This document shows, in pieces, positions 9,061 to 17,338 of a stretch of DNA of 64,000 nucleotides (its first letter is position 1; every line of letters starts with the position of its first letter). This DNA comes from Candidatus Epulonipiscium viviparus (GTDB taxonomy: Bacteria > Bacillota > Clostridia > Lachnospirales > Cellulosilyticaceae). Location: contig NZ_CP117982.1 in assembly GCF_030708075.1 (NCBI RefSeq), forward strand, positions 558,001 to 622,000, given 5' to 3'. The notes beneath the pieces are model-generated. The model ran no database searches. It was not told the DNA's origin and saw only the letters and a list, made by a program, of their open reading frames with translations. The translations under genes were made by a program, and so were the position numbers.

Positions 9061-9516
9061 ATGAATATTACAGAGATAGAAAAGCAAGTGATTAATGGAT
9101 ATGAATTAGGAAAAGTATTTACATCTGCGGATGTGTGTCAAGATTCTGAACGTACGTTAGAATTAGGGCAAGGAGGACAGTTTGGAAAAGCTGTGTGGAA
9201 ATATATTAAAACTCATTGTTCGGAGCATATAGAGCGTATCGAAAAGAATAGTCATGGACAGGCTCAGTATCGAGTAGTTGCAGAAGCGCATGAAGCAGTA
9301 ACACCAGGCTTTTCAGATGACATTAAAAAAGTTATTATAAACTATCCACCAGGTAAGATATTTACTTCTATTGATGCTTGCAATGATGCTAAATTGACAA
9401 TAGAAAAAGCTGGAAAAGTTGGAGCAACGATTCGAAATTTGATACAAAATGAATTTGCAGATAAAATCAAGAAGCTGAATCTAAATGCAACACCAGTTAA
9501 GTATATTGTGATTTGA
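9061..9516 (+). CDS. unknown protein with an internally duplicated domain
   Basis: A 151 aa soluble protein I do not recognise. It consists of two copies of a domain of about 65 residues. Copy 1 (about 4-74) has 'GKVFTSADVCQDSERTLE', 'GGQFGKAVWKYIKTHC' and 'QAQYRVV'. Copy 2 (about 84-151) has 'GKIFTSIDACNDAKLTIE', 'AGKVGATIRNLIQNEF' and 'PVKYIVI'. The predicted helix-turn-helix then beta-hairpin order looks like a winged helix, so tandem nucleic-acid binding is possible; that is inference. The ATG at 9061 has a GAGAGGG site 6 nt upstream, while the in-frame GTG at 9019 has none. It follows htpG by 60 bp without a clear terminator, so it may be cotranscribed. Confidence 0.7.
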   Translation: MNITEIEKQVINGYELGKVFTSADVCQDSERTLELGQGGQFGKAVWKYIKTHCSEHIERIEKNSHGQAQYRVVAEAHEAVTPGFSDDIKKVIINYPPGKIFTSIDACNDAKLTIEKAGKVGATIRNLIQNEFADKIKKLNLNATPVKYIVI

Positions 9517-9526
9517 CAAATAAGAA

Positions 9527-9561
9527 AGAGATACCGCAATTAAGCCGTATCTCTATTTTTT
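9527..9561. terminator. bidirectional intrinsic terminator
   Basis: AGAGATAC (9527-9534) pairs with GTATCTCT (9547-9554), followed by a T run on the plus strand. It separates the convergent duplicated-domain gene and tmk. Confidence 0.85.
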
Positions 9562-9564
9562 ATG

Positions 9565-10167
9565 TTACATTTTTGATTTAATTAAGGAATAAATTTGATG
9601 TTCGAGTGATGTTAATGAAGATGTTCCGTCAATGAGATATACATTCTTGATGGATGCGGATAGTTGCAGATAGCCTTCATATACTTTGGTATGAAAGTCT
9701 AATCCTTTTAAATCGAATCGATTTATATCTACGCCTTTTCTACTAAGCCCAATATTTGGGGGCAAGTCGATAATAATATTTAAATCGGGAAGAATATCAT
9801 CGCAAACGAAATTATTAAATTTTTGAATAATATCTATATCCAAATTGCTAGCATAACCTTGATACGCAAGAGTGCTGAGATAGAATCGATCACTAAGAAC
9901 TAACTTTCCGGCATTAAGAGCAGGCAAAATTGTATGTATCAGGTGTTCTCGACGAGCTGCTAAATATAATAGTAAATCGGTTTTGGCATCTAAGTCAAAT
10001 TGAAAAATATTGTCTCTAATAGATTCGGCACTTTCGATTCCGCCGGGTTCTCGAGTTGCAATAACGGGGATGTTATCAGCTTCAAAATGTGTTTTTAATA
10101 AGGAGCAAAGAGTGGTTTTGCCGGAGCCTTCTCCGCCTTCTATAGCAATAAACAGACCTCTATTCAT
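9565..10167 (-). CDS. tmk: thymidylate kinase
   Basis: dTMP kinase (dTMP + ATP to dTDP) for DNA precursor supply, 200 aa. The P-loop is 'EGGEGSGKTTL' (about 9-19); the DR[FY] motif is 'VLSDRFYLSTLAYQG' (near 90); the substrate-binding 'TREPGG' is at about 39-44. The protein is a little short in the lid region but complete. Clostridial tmk is usually next to holB and signal-peptidase-like genes, which are absent; here it sits alone between two terminators. Confidence 0.93.
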   Translation of the reverse strand: MNRGLFIAIEGGEGSGKTTLCSLLKTHFEADNIPVIATREPGGIESAESIRDNIFQFDLDAKTDLLLYLAARREHLIHTILPALNAGKLVLSDRFYLSTLAYQGYASNLDIDIIQKFNNFVCDDILPDLNIIIDLPPNIGLSRKGVDINRFDLKGLDFHTKVYEGYLQLSASIKNVYLIDGTSSLTSLEHQIYSLIKSKM

Positions 10168-10203
10168 AGTTTCTCCAATCTTATATTAAATTTGATAATA
10201 CAT

Positions 10204-10247
10204 AAAAAAAGACTCCAAAACCAGATCTTACAAAGCTTGGGAGTCAT
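10204..10247 (-). terminator. intrinsic terminator of glmM
   Basis: On the minus strand GACTCC (10240-10245) pairs with GGAGTC (10211-10216) and is followed by seven T. It closes the cdaA-cdaR-hxlR-glmM run before tmk. Confidence 0.75.
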
Positions 10248-10274
10248 AAATCTATCTGCTGCAGTAATAACTAC

Positions 10275-11621
10275 TTAATTTAATTTGTCTTCTATAAGCT
10301 GGGAAATTTTATCTGCCCAAGCATTTATGGTAGATTGATCTTCGCCTTCGATCATCACACGTACAAGAGGTTCTGTACCAGAAGGGCGAATAAGGACTCG
10401 ACCTTTGCCACAAAACTCATTTTCAGCCTGTTTAATAAGTTTTTGAATATCTGCGTCTTTCTTATAGAAATATTTTTTTTGATTAGTAACTTTGGCATTT
10501 TTAAGAACTTGTGGATATAATTTCATAACAGAAGCAAGGTCTGAGAGTGTTTTGCCTGTCTTCTTAATAACATAGAGCAATTGAATTGCAGTAAGAAGAC
10601 CATCGCCAGTCGTATTATAGTCGAGAAAAATTACGTGCCCAGATTGCTCTCCGCCAAGATTATAATGATTTTGTAGCATATTTTCAAGTACGTATCTGTC
10701 GCCAACTTGGGTGCATTCAAGATTAATATTATTTTCATCGCACATAATTTTAAAGCCGAGGTTGCTCATAACGGTGGCAACAATAGTGTCATTGACTAAT
10801 TTGTCATCATTTTTCATGTCCAAGCCAACAATACTCATAATTTGATCGCCATCAACAATATGACCATTTTCATCTACAGCTAGGCATCTATCTGCATCGC
10901 CATCAAAGGCAATTCCAACTTGCATTTTTCTGCCAACAACTTGTCGGCTAAGATCACCCATATGAGTGGATCCGCATTTTTGGTTAATGTTTAAACCATT
11001 AGGCTTATTGTGAATAACTTCTATTTCGGCTCCTAATTTTCTAAGCACTAGAGGAGCAACTTTGGATGATGCGCCGTTGGCACAATCTAGCAATACGCGA
11101 AGACCTTCTAAATCGCTAGGTAAAGTATTACACAAATAATCCACATATAAATCAACAACGTTTTCTTTTAGTTCCCAGGTACCAATTGCCGCGCCAATAG
11201 GTAAATCTAGGCTAGTATTGTCTTTTATTAGGGCTTCTATTTCATCTTCTAGTTCATCTCGCAATTTGTATCCGGCATTATTGAAAAATTTGATGCCATT
11301 AAACTCAACTGGGTTATGGGAAGCAGAAATCATAACTCCTGCATCTAAGCCAAGCTCCCTAATTAAAAATGCAACTGCAGGCGTTGGAACAACACCTATA
11401 CAAATAGCTTTAGCACCCATACTGCAAATTCCAGAAACAAGGGCAGATTCTAGCATAAGTCCAGAAATTCTTGTATCTCTGGCCACCAAAATCTTAGGCT
11501 GTCTATGTGTTTCTTTGGTGAGTACATAGGCTCCAGCTTGACCTAGTTTAAAAGCTAAATTTCCAGTTAACTCTGCATTGGCAATTCCGCGAACGCCATC
11601 AGTTCCAAATAAATTTCCCAT
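10275..11621 (-). CDS. glmM: phosphoglucosamine mutase
   Basis: Interconverts glucosamine-6-phosphate and glucosamine-1-phosphate on the route to UDP-GlcNAc and peptidoglycan. The enzyme opens with 'LFGTDGVRG'; the phospho-serine loop is 'VMISASHNPVEFNGIK' (Ser near 100), the metal loop is 'AFDGDADRCL' (near 240), and the C-terminal phosphate loop is 'RPSGTEPLVRVM'. ATG 11621 is preferred: GGAGG lies 6 nt upstream, whereas the ATG at 11636 has none. It belongs to the classical cdaA-cdaR-glmM cluster, in which CdaA binds and regulates GlmM, but an HxlR regulator gene and a palindrome intervene. Confidence 0.97.
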   Translation of the reverse strand: MGNLFGTDGVRGIANAELTGNLAFKLGQAGAYVLTKETHRQPKILVARDTRISGLMLESALVSGICSMGAKAICIGVVPTPAVAFLIRELGLDAGVMISASHNPVEFNGIKFFNNAGYKLRDELEDEIEALIKDNTSLDLPIGAAIGTWELKENVVDLYVDYLCNTLPSDLEGLRVLLDCANGASSKVAPLVLRKLGAEIEVIHNKPNGLNINQKCGSTHMGDLSRQVVGRKMQVGIAFDGDADRCLAVDENGHIVDGDQIMSIVGLDMKNDDKLVNDTIVATVMSNLGFKIMCDENNINLECTQVGDRYVLENMLQNHYNLGGEQSGHVIFLDYNTTGDGLLTAIQLLYVIKKTGKTLSDLASVMKLYPQVLKNAKVTNQKKYFYKKDADIQKLIKQAENEFCGKGRVLIRPSGTEPLVRVMIEGEDQSTINAWADKISQLIEDKLN

Positions 11622-11675
11622 TAGTATTCCTCCCATAAATATAATTTATAGCATTAATAGTGTATGTTAATTTGC

Positions 11676-11693
11676 TTGAGTGTGTTCACTCAA
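11676..11693. promoter_or_regulatory. perfect 7-bp inverted repeat upstream of glmM
   Basis: TTGAGTG (11676-11682), TGTT loop, CACTCAA (11687-11693). It overlaps the hxlR stop and lies 55 bp upstream of glmM. No T run follows on either strand, so it is not a terminator; an operator or RNA hairpin is more likely. Confidence 0.5.
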
Positions 11694-12021
11694 AATTTTT
11701 GGTATATTCTTTGCCCCAGTGTTCAAGTGCCTCTAATACTGGTTTTAAACTTTGTCCAGTGGATGTGAGGCTATATTCAACGCGAGGAGGCACTTCTGGG
11801 TAGACTTTTCGGTTGATTAAAGAACAACTTTCTAAATCTCGCAGTTGAGTAGTTAAAACTTTTTGTGAGACACCAGAAAGGTTTTTTTTTAATTCACTAA
11901 ACCGTTTAGTGCCATCAAACAAATCTCGAAGAATTAATACTTTCCATTTACTGCCTATGAGCGTTATTGTTGTTTCAATAGGACAATTTGCCATTTTTGT
12001 TGTCATCCTTTCAAAAATCAT
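11686..12021 (-). CDS. HxlR-family transcriptional regulator
   Basis: Winged-helix regulator of 111 aa with the HxlR/MarR-like signature: an N-terminal Cys in 'ANCPIE', then 'LIGSKWKVLILRDLFDGTKRFSELKK' cut here into the core 'GSKWKVLILRDLFDG' and 'RFSELKKNLSGVSQKVL', then 'LTSTGQSLKPVLEALEHWG'. HxlR proteins often sense electrophiles or oxidants through that Cys (YodB, HypR types). The ATG overlaps the cdaR stop as ATGA, so it is translationally coupled. This is unusual, because HxlR genes normally stand alone or diverge from an enzyme gene. Starts at in-frame ATG 12006 or 11991 are possible. Confidence 0.88.
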   Translation of the reverse strand: MIFERMTTKMANCPIETTITLIGSKWKVLILRDLFDGTKRFSELKKNLSGVSQKVLTTQLRDLESCSLINRKVYPEVPPRVEYSLTSTGQSLKPVLEALEHWGKEYTKNFE

Positions 12022-13352
12022 TTATTATGATAAGTGGGGTCTATATAAGATGGATCAATGTAGATTGGATCGATATAAGCAGGATCTTCGTAAGGTGTTT
12101 CGGATACAATTTGCTCAATTAGAACGGTAAGAGAAGGTGAATTTACTATTTCTAATTCTGGAGGGATAGGAATAGTGAGCTCAAATTCGTGTTTTCCAAG
12201 TTGAGCATCTGTCAAATCGAGTGTAGCAGATAAATCTTCAACCGTAAATTCAAGTATTTCTTCTGCTGTTCCACTAAGCTTAAGTGTAATCGAATTGTCC
12301 AAAATATCGTATTTAATGTTATCGGAGCCAACAACTTTTAATTTAAGCTCGTCGATATCTATCGTAAATTCATGGATGTTAGTTTTTTGTACTTCAATTG
12401 TTACAACAGCTTTAGGATCAATTTTATCTATATATTCGACACCATCAGGTAGCAAAAAATCGACTTGCTTAGTTGTATTTTCTATAATATTGCTGAGAAA
12501 TATACTATTAAGTTGTATAGAATTAATTTGATCTATGAGTGCTTCATTACCTACGATGGTGATTTCTGCAGGAGTAATGATGGTGTTTGTTAATGTATAT
12601 CCTGTTGGGAGAGTACCGTTAAAGTCGGCTACTAGTGGCACTACTTTTTTCTTTCCTGTAGGTAAAATAACTTCTACATAATTTTGTGATTTTGAAATCC
12701 CCACAACTTCATTGCCATCCTTGTCATAGGCAAATACTGGTAAATCCATTACAAGTGGATCTTGTGCAAAATCGTTTATGTTAATGTCAACAACTACATT
12801 TTTGATAGTATCTACAATGCTTTCTGGTCCAACAATTTCAATTTCTTTAGTTTTGATAATGGGGTCAAGAGTTATATATTGGCTGTCTTCTTTACCATTT
12901 ATGTTATAAATAATATCAAAGGATTCGGTTTTTTCTGATTCAAATACAACATAAACAGAAGAAGGTTCATAGTCTTCTATTACAATGTCTTCTGGGACGT
13001 TGTCTATTTCTATTTCAACCAATCGCTCTGTTAACCCAGAGTTATTAACAAGTTCTTGGACATATGGAGTGAGATTGATCCGAGCTGTAACAGAGTTGAC
13101 ATCCTCTGTCAAAAAATTTTCAACCTCCAATCGTTGCCCTTTAATATTAATATTTACAGAAAGGTTGTGTAGTTTATAGCCATCCTTGACCACATGTCCC
13201 TTACCTTCTATTTGATTAAGACCAATTACATCAACTTTGATATTGTCGATATCTGCACTGATAACAGGGTTTTGAATGTTAATAACGATAAGCCATGAAA
13301 GCATTGCTAATAATATAGAAAGTAGTTTCCAGTGTAAGTTATGACGTTTCAT
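12018..13352 (-). CDS. cdaR: YbbR-domain protein, CdaA regulator
   Basis: Membrane-anchored, extracytoplasmic regulator of the diadenylate cyclase. A single N-terminal transmembrane segment (about 9-27) is followed by several YbbR repeats of about 80-90 residues ('VEIVGPESIVDTIKNV', 'EITIVGNEALIDQINSI' and similar). Residues about 421-440 are a tyrosine/proline tail of five-residue units of the type xYIDP, which I do not know from characterised CdaR. The gene overlaps cdaA by 14 bp and hxlR by 4 bp. In Bacillus, CdaR modulates CdaA activity by direct contact. Confidence 0.9.
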   Translation of the reverse strand: MKRHNLHWKLLSILLAMLSWLIVINIQNPVISADIDNIKVDVIGLNQIEGKGHVVKDGYKLHNLSVNINIKGQRLEVENFLTEDVNSVTARINLTPYVQELVNNSGLTERLVEIEIDNVPEDIVIEDYEPSSVYVVFESEKTESFDIIYNINGKEDSQYITLDPIIKTKEIEIVGPESIVDTIKNVVVDININDFAQDPLVMDLPVFAYDKDGNEVVGISKSQNYVEVILPTGKKKVVPLVADFNGTLPTGYTLTNTIITPAEITIVGNEALIDQINSIQLNSIFLSNIIENTTKQVDFLLPDGVEYIDKIDPKAVVTIEVQKTNIHEFTIDIDELKLKVVGSDNIKYDILDNSITLKLSGTAEEILEFTVEDLSATLDLTDAQLGKHEFELTIPIPPELEIVNSPSLTVLIEQIVSETPYEDPAYIDPIYIDPSYIDPTYHNK

Positions 13353-14214
13353 TCTTCATCTTTCCTTTCCCTTTCCTTTTCCAGCCATTAAATGACTTAT
13401 TAGCCTTTCGTTGAACATCTAGTGAGAGAACTTTCTCAAGACCTTCTGCAGTTAAGTTGCGTCTGATTTTACCATTGCGGACATAGGAAACTATGCCGGT
13501 TTCTTCTGATACAACAATTACAACAGCATCAGTTTGCTCAGAAACACCAATAGCGGCACGGTGCCTGGTGCCCAAATCTTTGTTGATTGTGAGGCTATCA
13601 CTAAGAGGCAAAAAACAAGTGGCAGCGTTGATTCGATTTTTTGAAATAATTACTGCTCCATCATGCAAAGGAGTATTTTTCTCAAAAATATTGATAAGTA
13701 ATTGTGAACTGATTACAGAATCTATGGCTATTCCAGTTCGTTTGTATTCTGTAAGAACAGTATCTTTTTCGATGATAATTAGTGCACCAGTTTTCACCTT
13801 GGCCATTTGAATGCTAGCTTTTACAAGATGAGAAATAGATTCATCATTTAGCGTGTGAGTTTCTTTATCAGTGGTTATAGAGGTCCCCCATAAATTTCCT
13901 TGACCTAGTTGTTCAAGTGCTCGCCTAAGTTCTGGTTGAAACAAAATAACAATTGCTATTGTTCCAACTGTGATTGTATTACTAATTATAAAGGATAAGG
14001 TGTGCAACTCTAGCAAATAAGCTACTAAAGAAGCCATAAAAATAATGACAACACCCTTAAAAACCGCCCATGTACGTGTATCTTTAATCCACATTATAAT
14101 TTTGTAAATCCCAAACGCTACAATTGAAATATCAATTAGGTCTTTAAATGATACCTGGGGTATTTTAAAAAATGAAATTTGTTCTAGTATTGAGTGTAAA
14201 AAATCCCAATTCAT
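13339..14214 (-). CDS. cdaA: diadenylate cyclase CdaA
   Basis: Membrane enzyme making c-di-AMP from two ATP, 291 aa. Three transmembrane helices (about 25-100) precede the DAC domain, which has the catalytic signature 'LHDGAVII' (DGA) and the ATP-binding 'LGTRHRAAIGVSEQTDA' (RHR). c-di-AMP controls potassium and osmolyte transport and wall synthesis in Firmicutes. It is first of cdaA-cdaR-hxlR-glmM, with an extended -10 promoter upstream. Confidence 0.96.
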   Translation of the reverse strand: MNWDFLHSILEQISFFKIPQVSFKDLIDISIVAFGIYKIIMWIKDTRTWAVFKGVVIIFMASLVAYLLELHTLSFIISNTITVGTIAIVILFQPELRRALEQLGQGNLWGTSITTDKETHTLNDESISHLVKASIQMAKVKTGALIIIEKDTVLTEYKRTGIAIDSVISSQLLINIFEKNTPLHDGAVIISKNRINAATCFLPLSDSLTINKDLGTRHRAAIGVSEQTDAVVIVVSEETGIVSYVRNGKIRRNLTAEGLEKVLSLDVQRKANKSFNGWKRKGKGKMKNETS

Positions 14215-14320
14215 ACTTCGCCCCTTTTTTGATGTAGTAGTAAAATAAATCGGTGATTAAACCGAAATAAGAACTTTAAATTTAACTGAGTATTTTTTAA
14301 TTAAGGGTGGTTTACTTTTT

Positions 14321-14329
14321 ATTATACCA
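14321..14329 (-). promoter_or_regulatory. candidate extended -10 promoter for cdaA operon
   Basis: On the minus strand, TGGTATAAT forms an extended -10 about 110 bp upstream of cdaA; the -35 is weak. The leader between them holds a small hairpin (TCGGT/ACCGA near 14252-14267). Confidence 0.5.
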
Positions 14330-14407
14330 CAAACTTTATATATTTTATCACTAAAAAAAGTAATTTTGAGATATAATTATGAATTTAGAAAAAAATTGAA
14401 AATGACA

Positions 14408-14430
14408 TAAAAAAAAGCCGCCAAAGCGAC
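14408..14430 (-). terminator. intrinsic terminator after the 14431-15420 gene
   Basis: Immediately after the stop, on the minus strand: GTCGC, a short TTTG loop, GCGGC (one G-U pair), then eight T. Confidence 0.7.
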
Positions 14431-15420
14431 TTAAATTTCAATAATTATTTCTTCATCAGCAACATCAATATTGTCATATAAATCATAAATTTCATTATGT
14501 CGAGAAGATAACTCAATTTTTGGAATAACCTTTACAAAATAATAGTTATGCTCGTCTTCAAATTGTACAACCTGCGCACGATTATAATCTAATACTCTAG
14601 ATAAAAAAGAAACAAAAAAAGCAAATAACATACAAATTAAAGTAGTAATAATCATCATTGGGATGTTAATATTCATTTGAATAAGCAGATCTGCTAATAA
14701 AAAACCCAATATATTGATAACAGAGCCAAAGAATATGGCTATATATGGTGCGTAATCGATAGACAAAATTCTAATCAAATATACTACTAAAAATACCACC
14801 ATCAAAATAGATGCTGTAGCAAGCATGTTTTGGTCATATACGGTCACAGATAAAATTTTATTTGTGACAATTTCAATTTGTGCAAATATTGTATCTACTT
14901 CTTCTAGTGTAATACTAGCTGAACTATTCATCAAAAGTGGAAGGATCATAAGTATATTGTATAAAGAACATCCAACGATGAATGCTCCAAATGCTCCAAA
15001 CCCAAAAAATAGCGCACCAACAAGTGGAACCAAATATATTGCCCCGGTAGGCAAAAGAAGTAACGTAAATATGATCAAAAGAGTTTCTTTTTTGAATAAT
15101 CTGATATATAGAATATAGAAAAGTAGTGCTAATGAGATCATAACAATTGTTAAGATGAGTCCAGATTGACTTACTTTAATAAGTGTAATAATCATCAATG
15201 CAATAAATGTAATATATGTAGGTAGCCCCATTGATATGAGGCTGAGCGCCACACATAACACGATAGTTACAATATTAGAATTAGAAAAATTTATGACGTT
15301 GTTAAGACATAGCAAGCATATGAAAGTTAAAATAAACTTTGAGAGTATATTTATAATGACTTCATTATTCTTATAGACACTAATAAACCCAGCTCTAATA
15401 CCTAAAAGTGTTTTTTTCAT
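14431..15420 (-). CDS. polytopic membrane protein of unknown function
   Basis: A 329 aa protein with about eight to nine hydrophobic helices (from about residue 25 to 280) and a cytosolic tail containing 'VQFEDEHNYYFVKVIPKI'. A very similar 'RVQFEDDDYYYYVKAVPK'-like tail occurs, as I recall, in uncharacterised Lachnospiraceae membrane proteins sometimes labelled ABC permease; I see no transporter signature. The gene overlaps the small membrane protein before it by 26 bp and precedes the cdaA operon on the same strand, from which a terminator separates it. Confidence 0.65.
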   Translation of the reverse strand: MKKTLLGIRAGFISVYKNNEVIINILSKFILTFICLLCLNNVINFSNSNIVTIVLCVALSLISMGLPTYITFIALMIITLIKVSQSGLILTIVMISLALLFYILYIRLFKKETLLIIFTLLLLPTGAIYLVPLVGALFFGFGAFGAFIVGCSLYNILMILPLLMNSSASITLEEVDTIFAQIEIVTNKILSVTVYDQNMLATASILMVVFLVVYLIRILSIDYAPYIAIFFGSVINILGFLLADLLIQMNINIPMMIITTLICMLFAFFVSFLSRVLDYNRAQVVQFEDEHNYYFVKVIPKIELSSRHNEIYDLYDNIDVADEEIIIEI

Positions 15421-15826
15421 TAGATATTTCCTCCTGAATACTTAGATTTTTTAATTCATTAACTAAAGCATCATATTTATCAGTTTTTAATTGAGCTTTA
15501 CGATATATTTTTTTATAAACCAAAGTAGAAATGATGGTATAAAAAATAATTGAGCCAAACGCTAAGCTGCCATATGGAATTATAAATGTGTATATGATTT
15601 CATCTAAGTTTGTGGGTAGGTTCATACCGCTCTGAATTTGCCATAGTAGATGAGTTGCAATAAAAATAATTACAACAACGGCAATAGATAATTGAGTAAA
15701 TAAATTGGCAACATATACAAAATCTTTACAGTATTTCGAGGTGATTCGTCTATTGTGAGGCATTTCAGGGTCATTATCTAAGAGAGCTAATTGTGACATT
15801 AAAATAATCTTATCTTTATCAATCAT
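15395..15826 (-). CDS. small two-helix membrane protein, unknown
   Basis: A 143 aa protein with two hydrophobic segments (about 41-65 and 80-105) between an N-terminal polar region and a charged C-terminal tail. I do not recognise the family. The 26 bp overlap with the next gene suggests the two membrane proteins are made together and may form one complex. A ribosome site precedes the ATG. Confidence 0.6.
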   Translation of the reverse strand: MIDKDKIILMSQLALLDNDPEMPHNRRITSKYCKDFVYVANLFTQLSIAVVVIIFIATHLLWQIQSGMNLPTNLDEIIYTFIIPYGSLAFGSIIFYTIISTLVYKKIYRKAQLKTDKYDALVNELKNLSIQEEISNEKNTFRY

Positions 15827-15908
15827 ACTAAGTCCTTTCCGCCTTACTCTTCATGCAGCTGCTATTTTTTGTTCTTTTTATTCTATTGTTATGCTAGTAT
15901 GTGGTTAT

Positions 15909-17135
15909 TTATTCTTCTATAAATGCGTCTGTTGTATAGCTAGCAGCACCATTCCAAAAAACCCAGTCGTTTAGAATAGAATCATATACCGCTTGCATCT
16001 GCTGCTGAAGTTGTTTTGCAGTATAGTCTTGATGCGGAGTTACCCAAGTAGCAGTAAAGTCTTGGAGATAAGGTATAATTTGTGCTTTTCGTTCTTCGAG
16101 AGGAATTTGTCTAATAACCTCATTGGATGCTTTTAAGGCACCTAAAATTATTTCGTATGGGTTTAAGTCTGGATTTTTTTGACCAAATGAACCGTTAGCG
16201 TAGTGAGAAGGATAAATCATAGGATAGACAGCATCTAGGCGTTGGACAAACGATTTGTAATCTTGTCCTAAAACTTGTGCGTCGATTTTACTAGTAATAA
16301 TGGTTCCAAAAACATCGGCACTAACGCGTACCCCATAGGGCTCCAAATTTTCTACCATATAGTCTAAAAACTCATTGATAATCTCGGTTCTAGAAATATC
16401 GTCAGGTAAGTTTACCCGAGTCGATGTCATAGATTCATGAAAACGAATATAGTCAAACTGAATCTCTTTAAATCCAACACGAATTGCTTCTTTGCATACT
16501 TCTAAAATATATTCCCAATTTTCTATATTATACGGATTTAACCAAGTTTCTTTTCCTTTAGTTTCATAAACATTGCCATCGTGATCTAGAACCATTCTCT
16601 CGGGAAAATTGGTGTCGACAATATTGTCTTTAAAGGTTACGATTCTTGCGATTGGATAAATATTATTTTTATATAACGCATCCATTAGAGCATTAATATC
16701 AGGAATTTTTGGAGATTTACGCACACTTTTTGCCGCTAGTAACGCAGGGTTGTTGCTAGAAAAAGTAAGGTATCCCATGTCATCTTTAACATCGATTACA
16801 AAGCTATTTATTTCTGTTGCATTTGCGAGTTGTATAAGTTCATCTATATTATATGTTTTGTGAGCGGGAACATAGAGTCCTTTTATATTTGGTGAGTCTT
16901 TGTGAATGTCAAAACTAAGAGAGTTTTGTTCAAAGTCTCCAATATTTTCAATTGAAAAAAATTTTTGCAAATCAGCACTAGGGGTTTTGTGGGTTTCGTC
17001 ATAGGCTAGAAAAGCATAACTCATTAATAAAAATGTAAATATTGTAGCAAGCATCGTAAGTTTTTTTTTGTGGTTTTTCTTGTTCCTGTACGTGTAGTAA
17101 CTATACTGTGCAGGAGAAGTAAGTTTTTTCTTCAT
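15909..17135 (-). CDS. DUF4015 putative glycoside hydrolase, membrane anchored
   Basis: Secreted or anchored TIM-barrel protein of about 408 aa. Residues about 25-45 form an uncleaved signal or anchor. The barrel then runs through 'GLYVPAHKTYNIDELI', 'SFVIDVKDDMGYLTF', 'GFKEIQFDYIRF' (acidic strand end) and 'MIYPSHYANGSFG', matching the DUF4015 putative glycosyl hydrolase family widespread in Clostridia. Substrate and catalysis are unproven; a wall-glycan role is often assumed. AAAGGAG lies 8 nt before ATG 17135, so the upstream ATG at 17171 is rejected. Confidence 0.82.
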   Translation of the reverse strand: MKKKLTSPAQYSYYTYRNKKNHKKKLTMLATIFTFLLMSYAFLAYDETHKTPSADLQKFFSIENIGDFEQNSLSFDIHKDSPNIKGLYVPAHKTYNIDELIQLANATEINSFVIDVKDDMGYLTFSSNNPALLAAKSVRKSPKIPDINALMDALYKNNIYPIARIVTFKDNIVDTNFPERMVLDHDGNVYETKGKETWLNPYNIENWEYILEVCKEAIRVGFKEIQFDYIRFHESMTSTRVNLPDDISRTEIINEFLDYMVENLEPYGVRVSADVFGTIITSKIDAQVLGQDYKSFVQRLDAVYPMIYPSHYANGSFGQKNPDLNPYEIILGALKASNEVIRQIPLEERKAQIIPYLQDFTATWVTPHQDYTAKQLQQQMQAVYDSILNDWVFWNGAASYTTDAFIEE

Positions 17136-17290
17136 AAGTAAACACTCCTTTATTGTAGCATAAAAATTCACAATTGTGAAATAAAATCTATATTTTTACA
17201 CGAATTACCTATTTTGTCTAAAAAATCCCTGTGATGTAATATTTTACCATGAAAAATTTAAGTTGTATAGGGGAAATTTTAAAATATGTA

Positions 17291-17328
17291 AAAAAATGTA
17301 TTATTCCCCTCCAAGACAGAGGGGGAAT
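17291..17328 (-). terminator. intrinsic terminator of the cmk-ispH-cheR run
   Basis: On the minus strand ATTCCCCCTC pairs with GAGGGGAAT (one bulged base) around a 7 nt loop, and seven T follow within 6 nt. It lies just after the cheR stop. Confidence 0.75.
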
Positions 17329-17338
17329 TGGAATAAGA

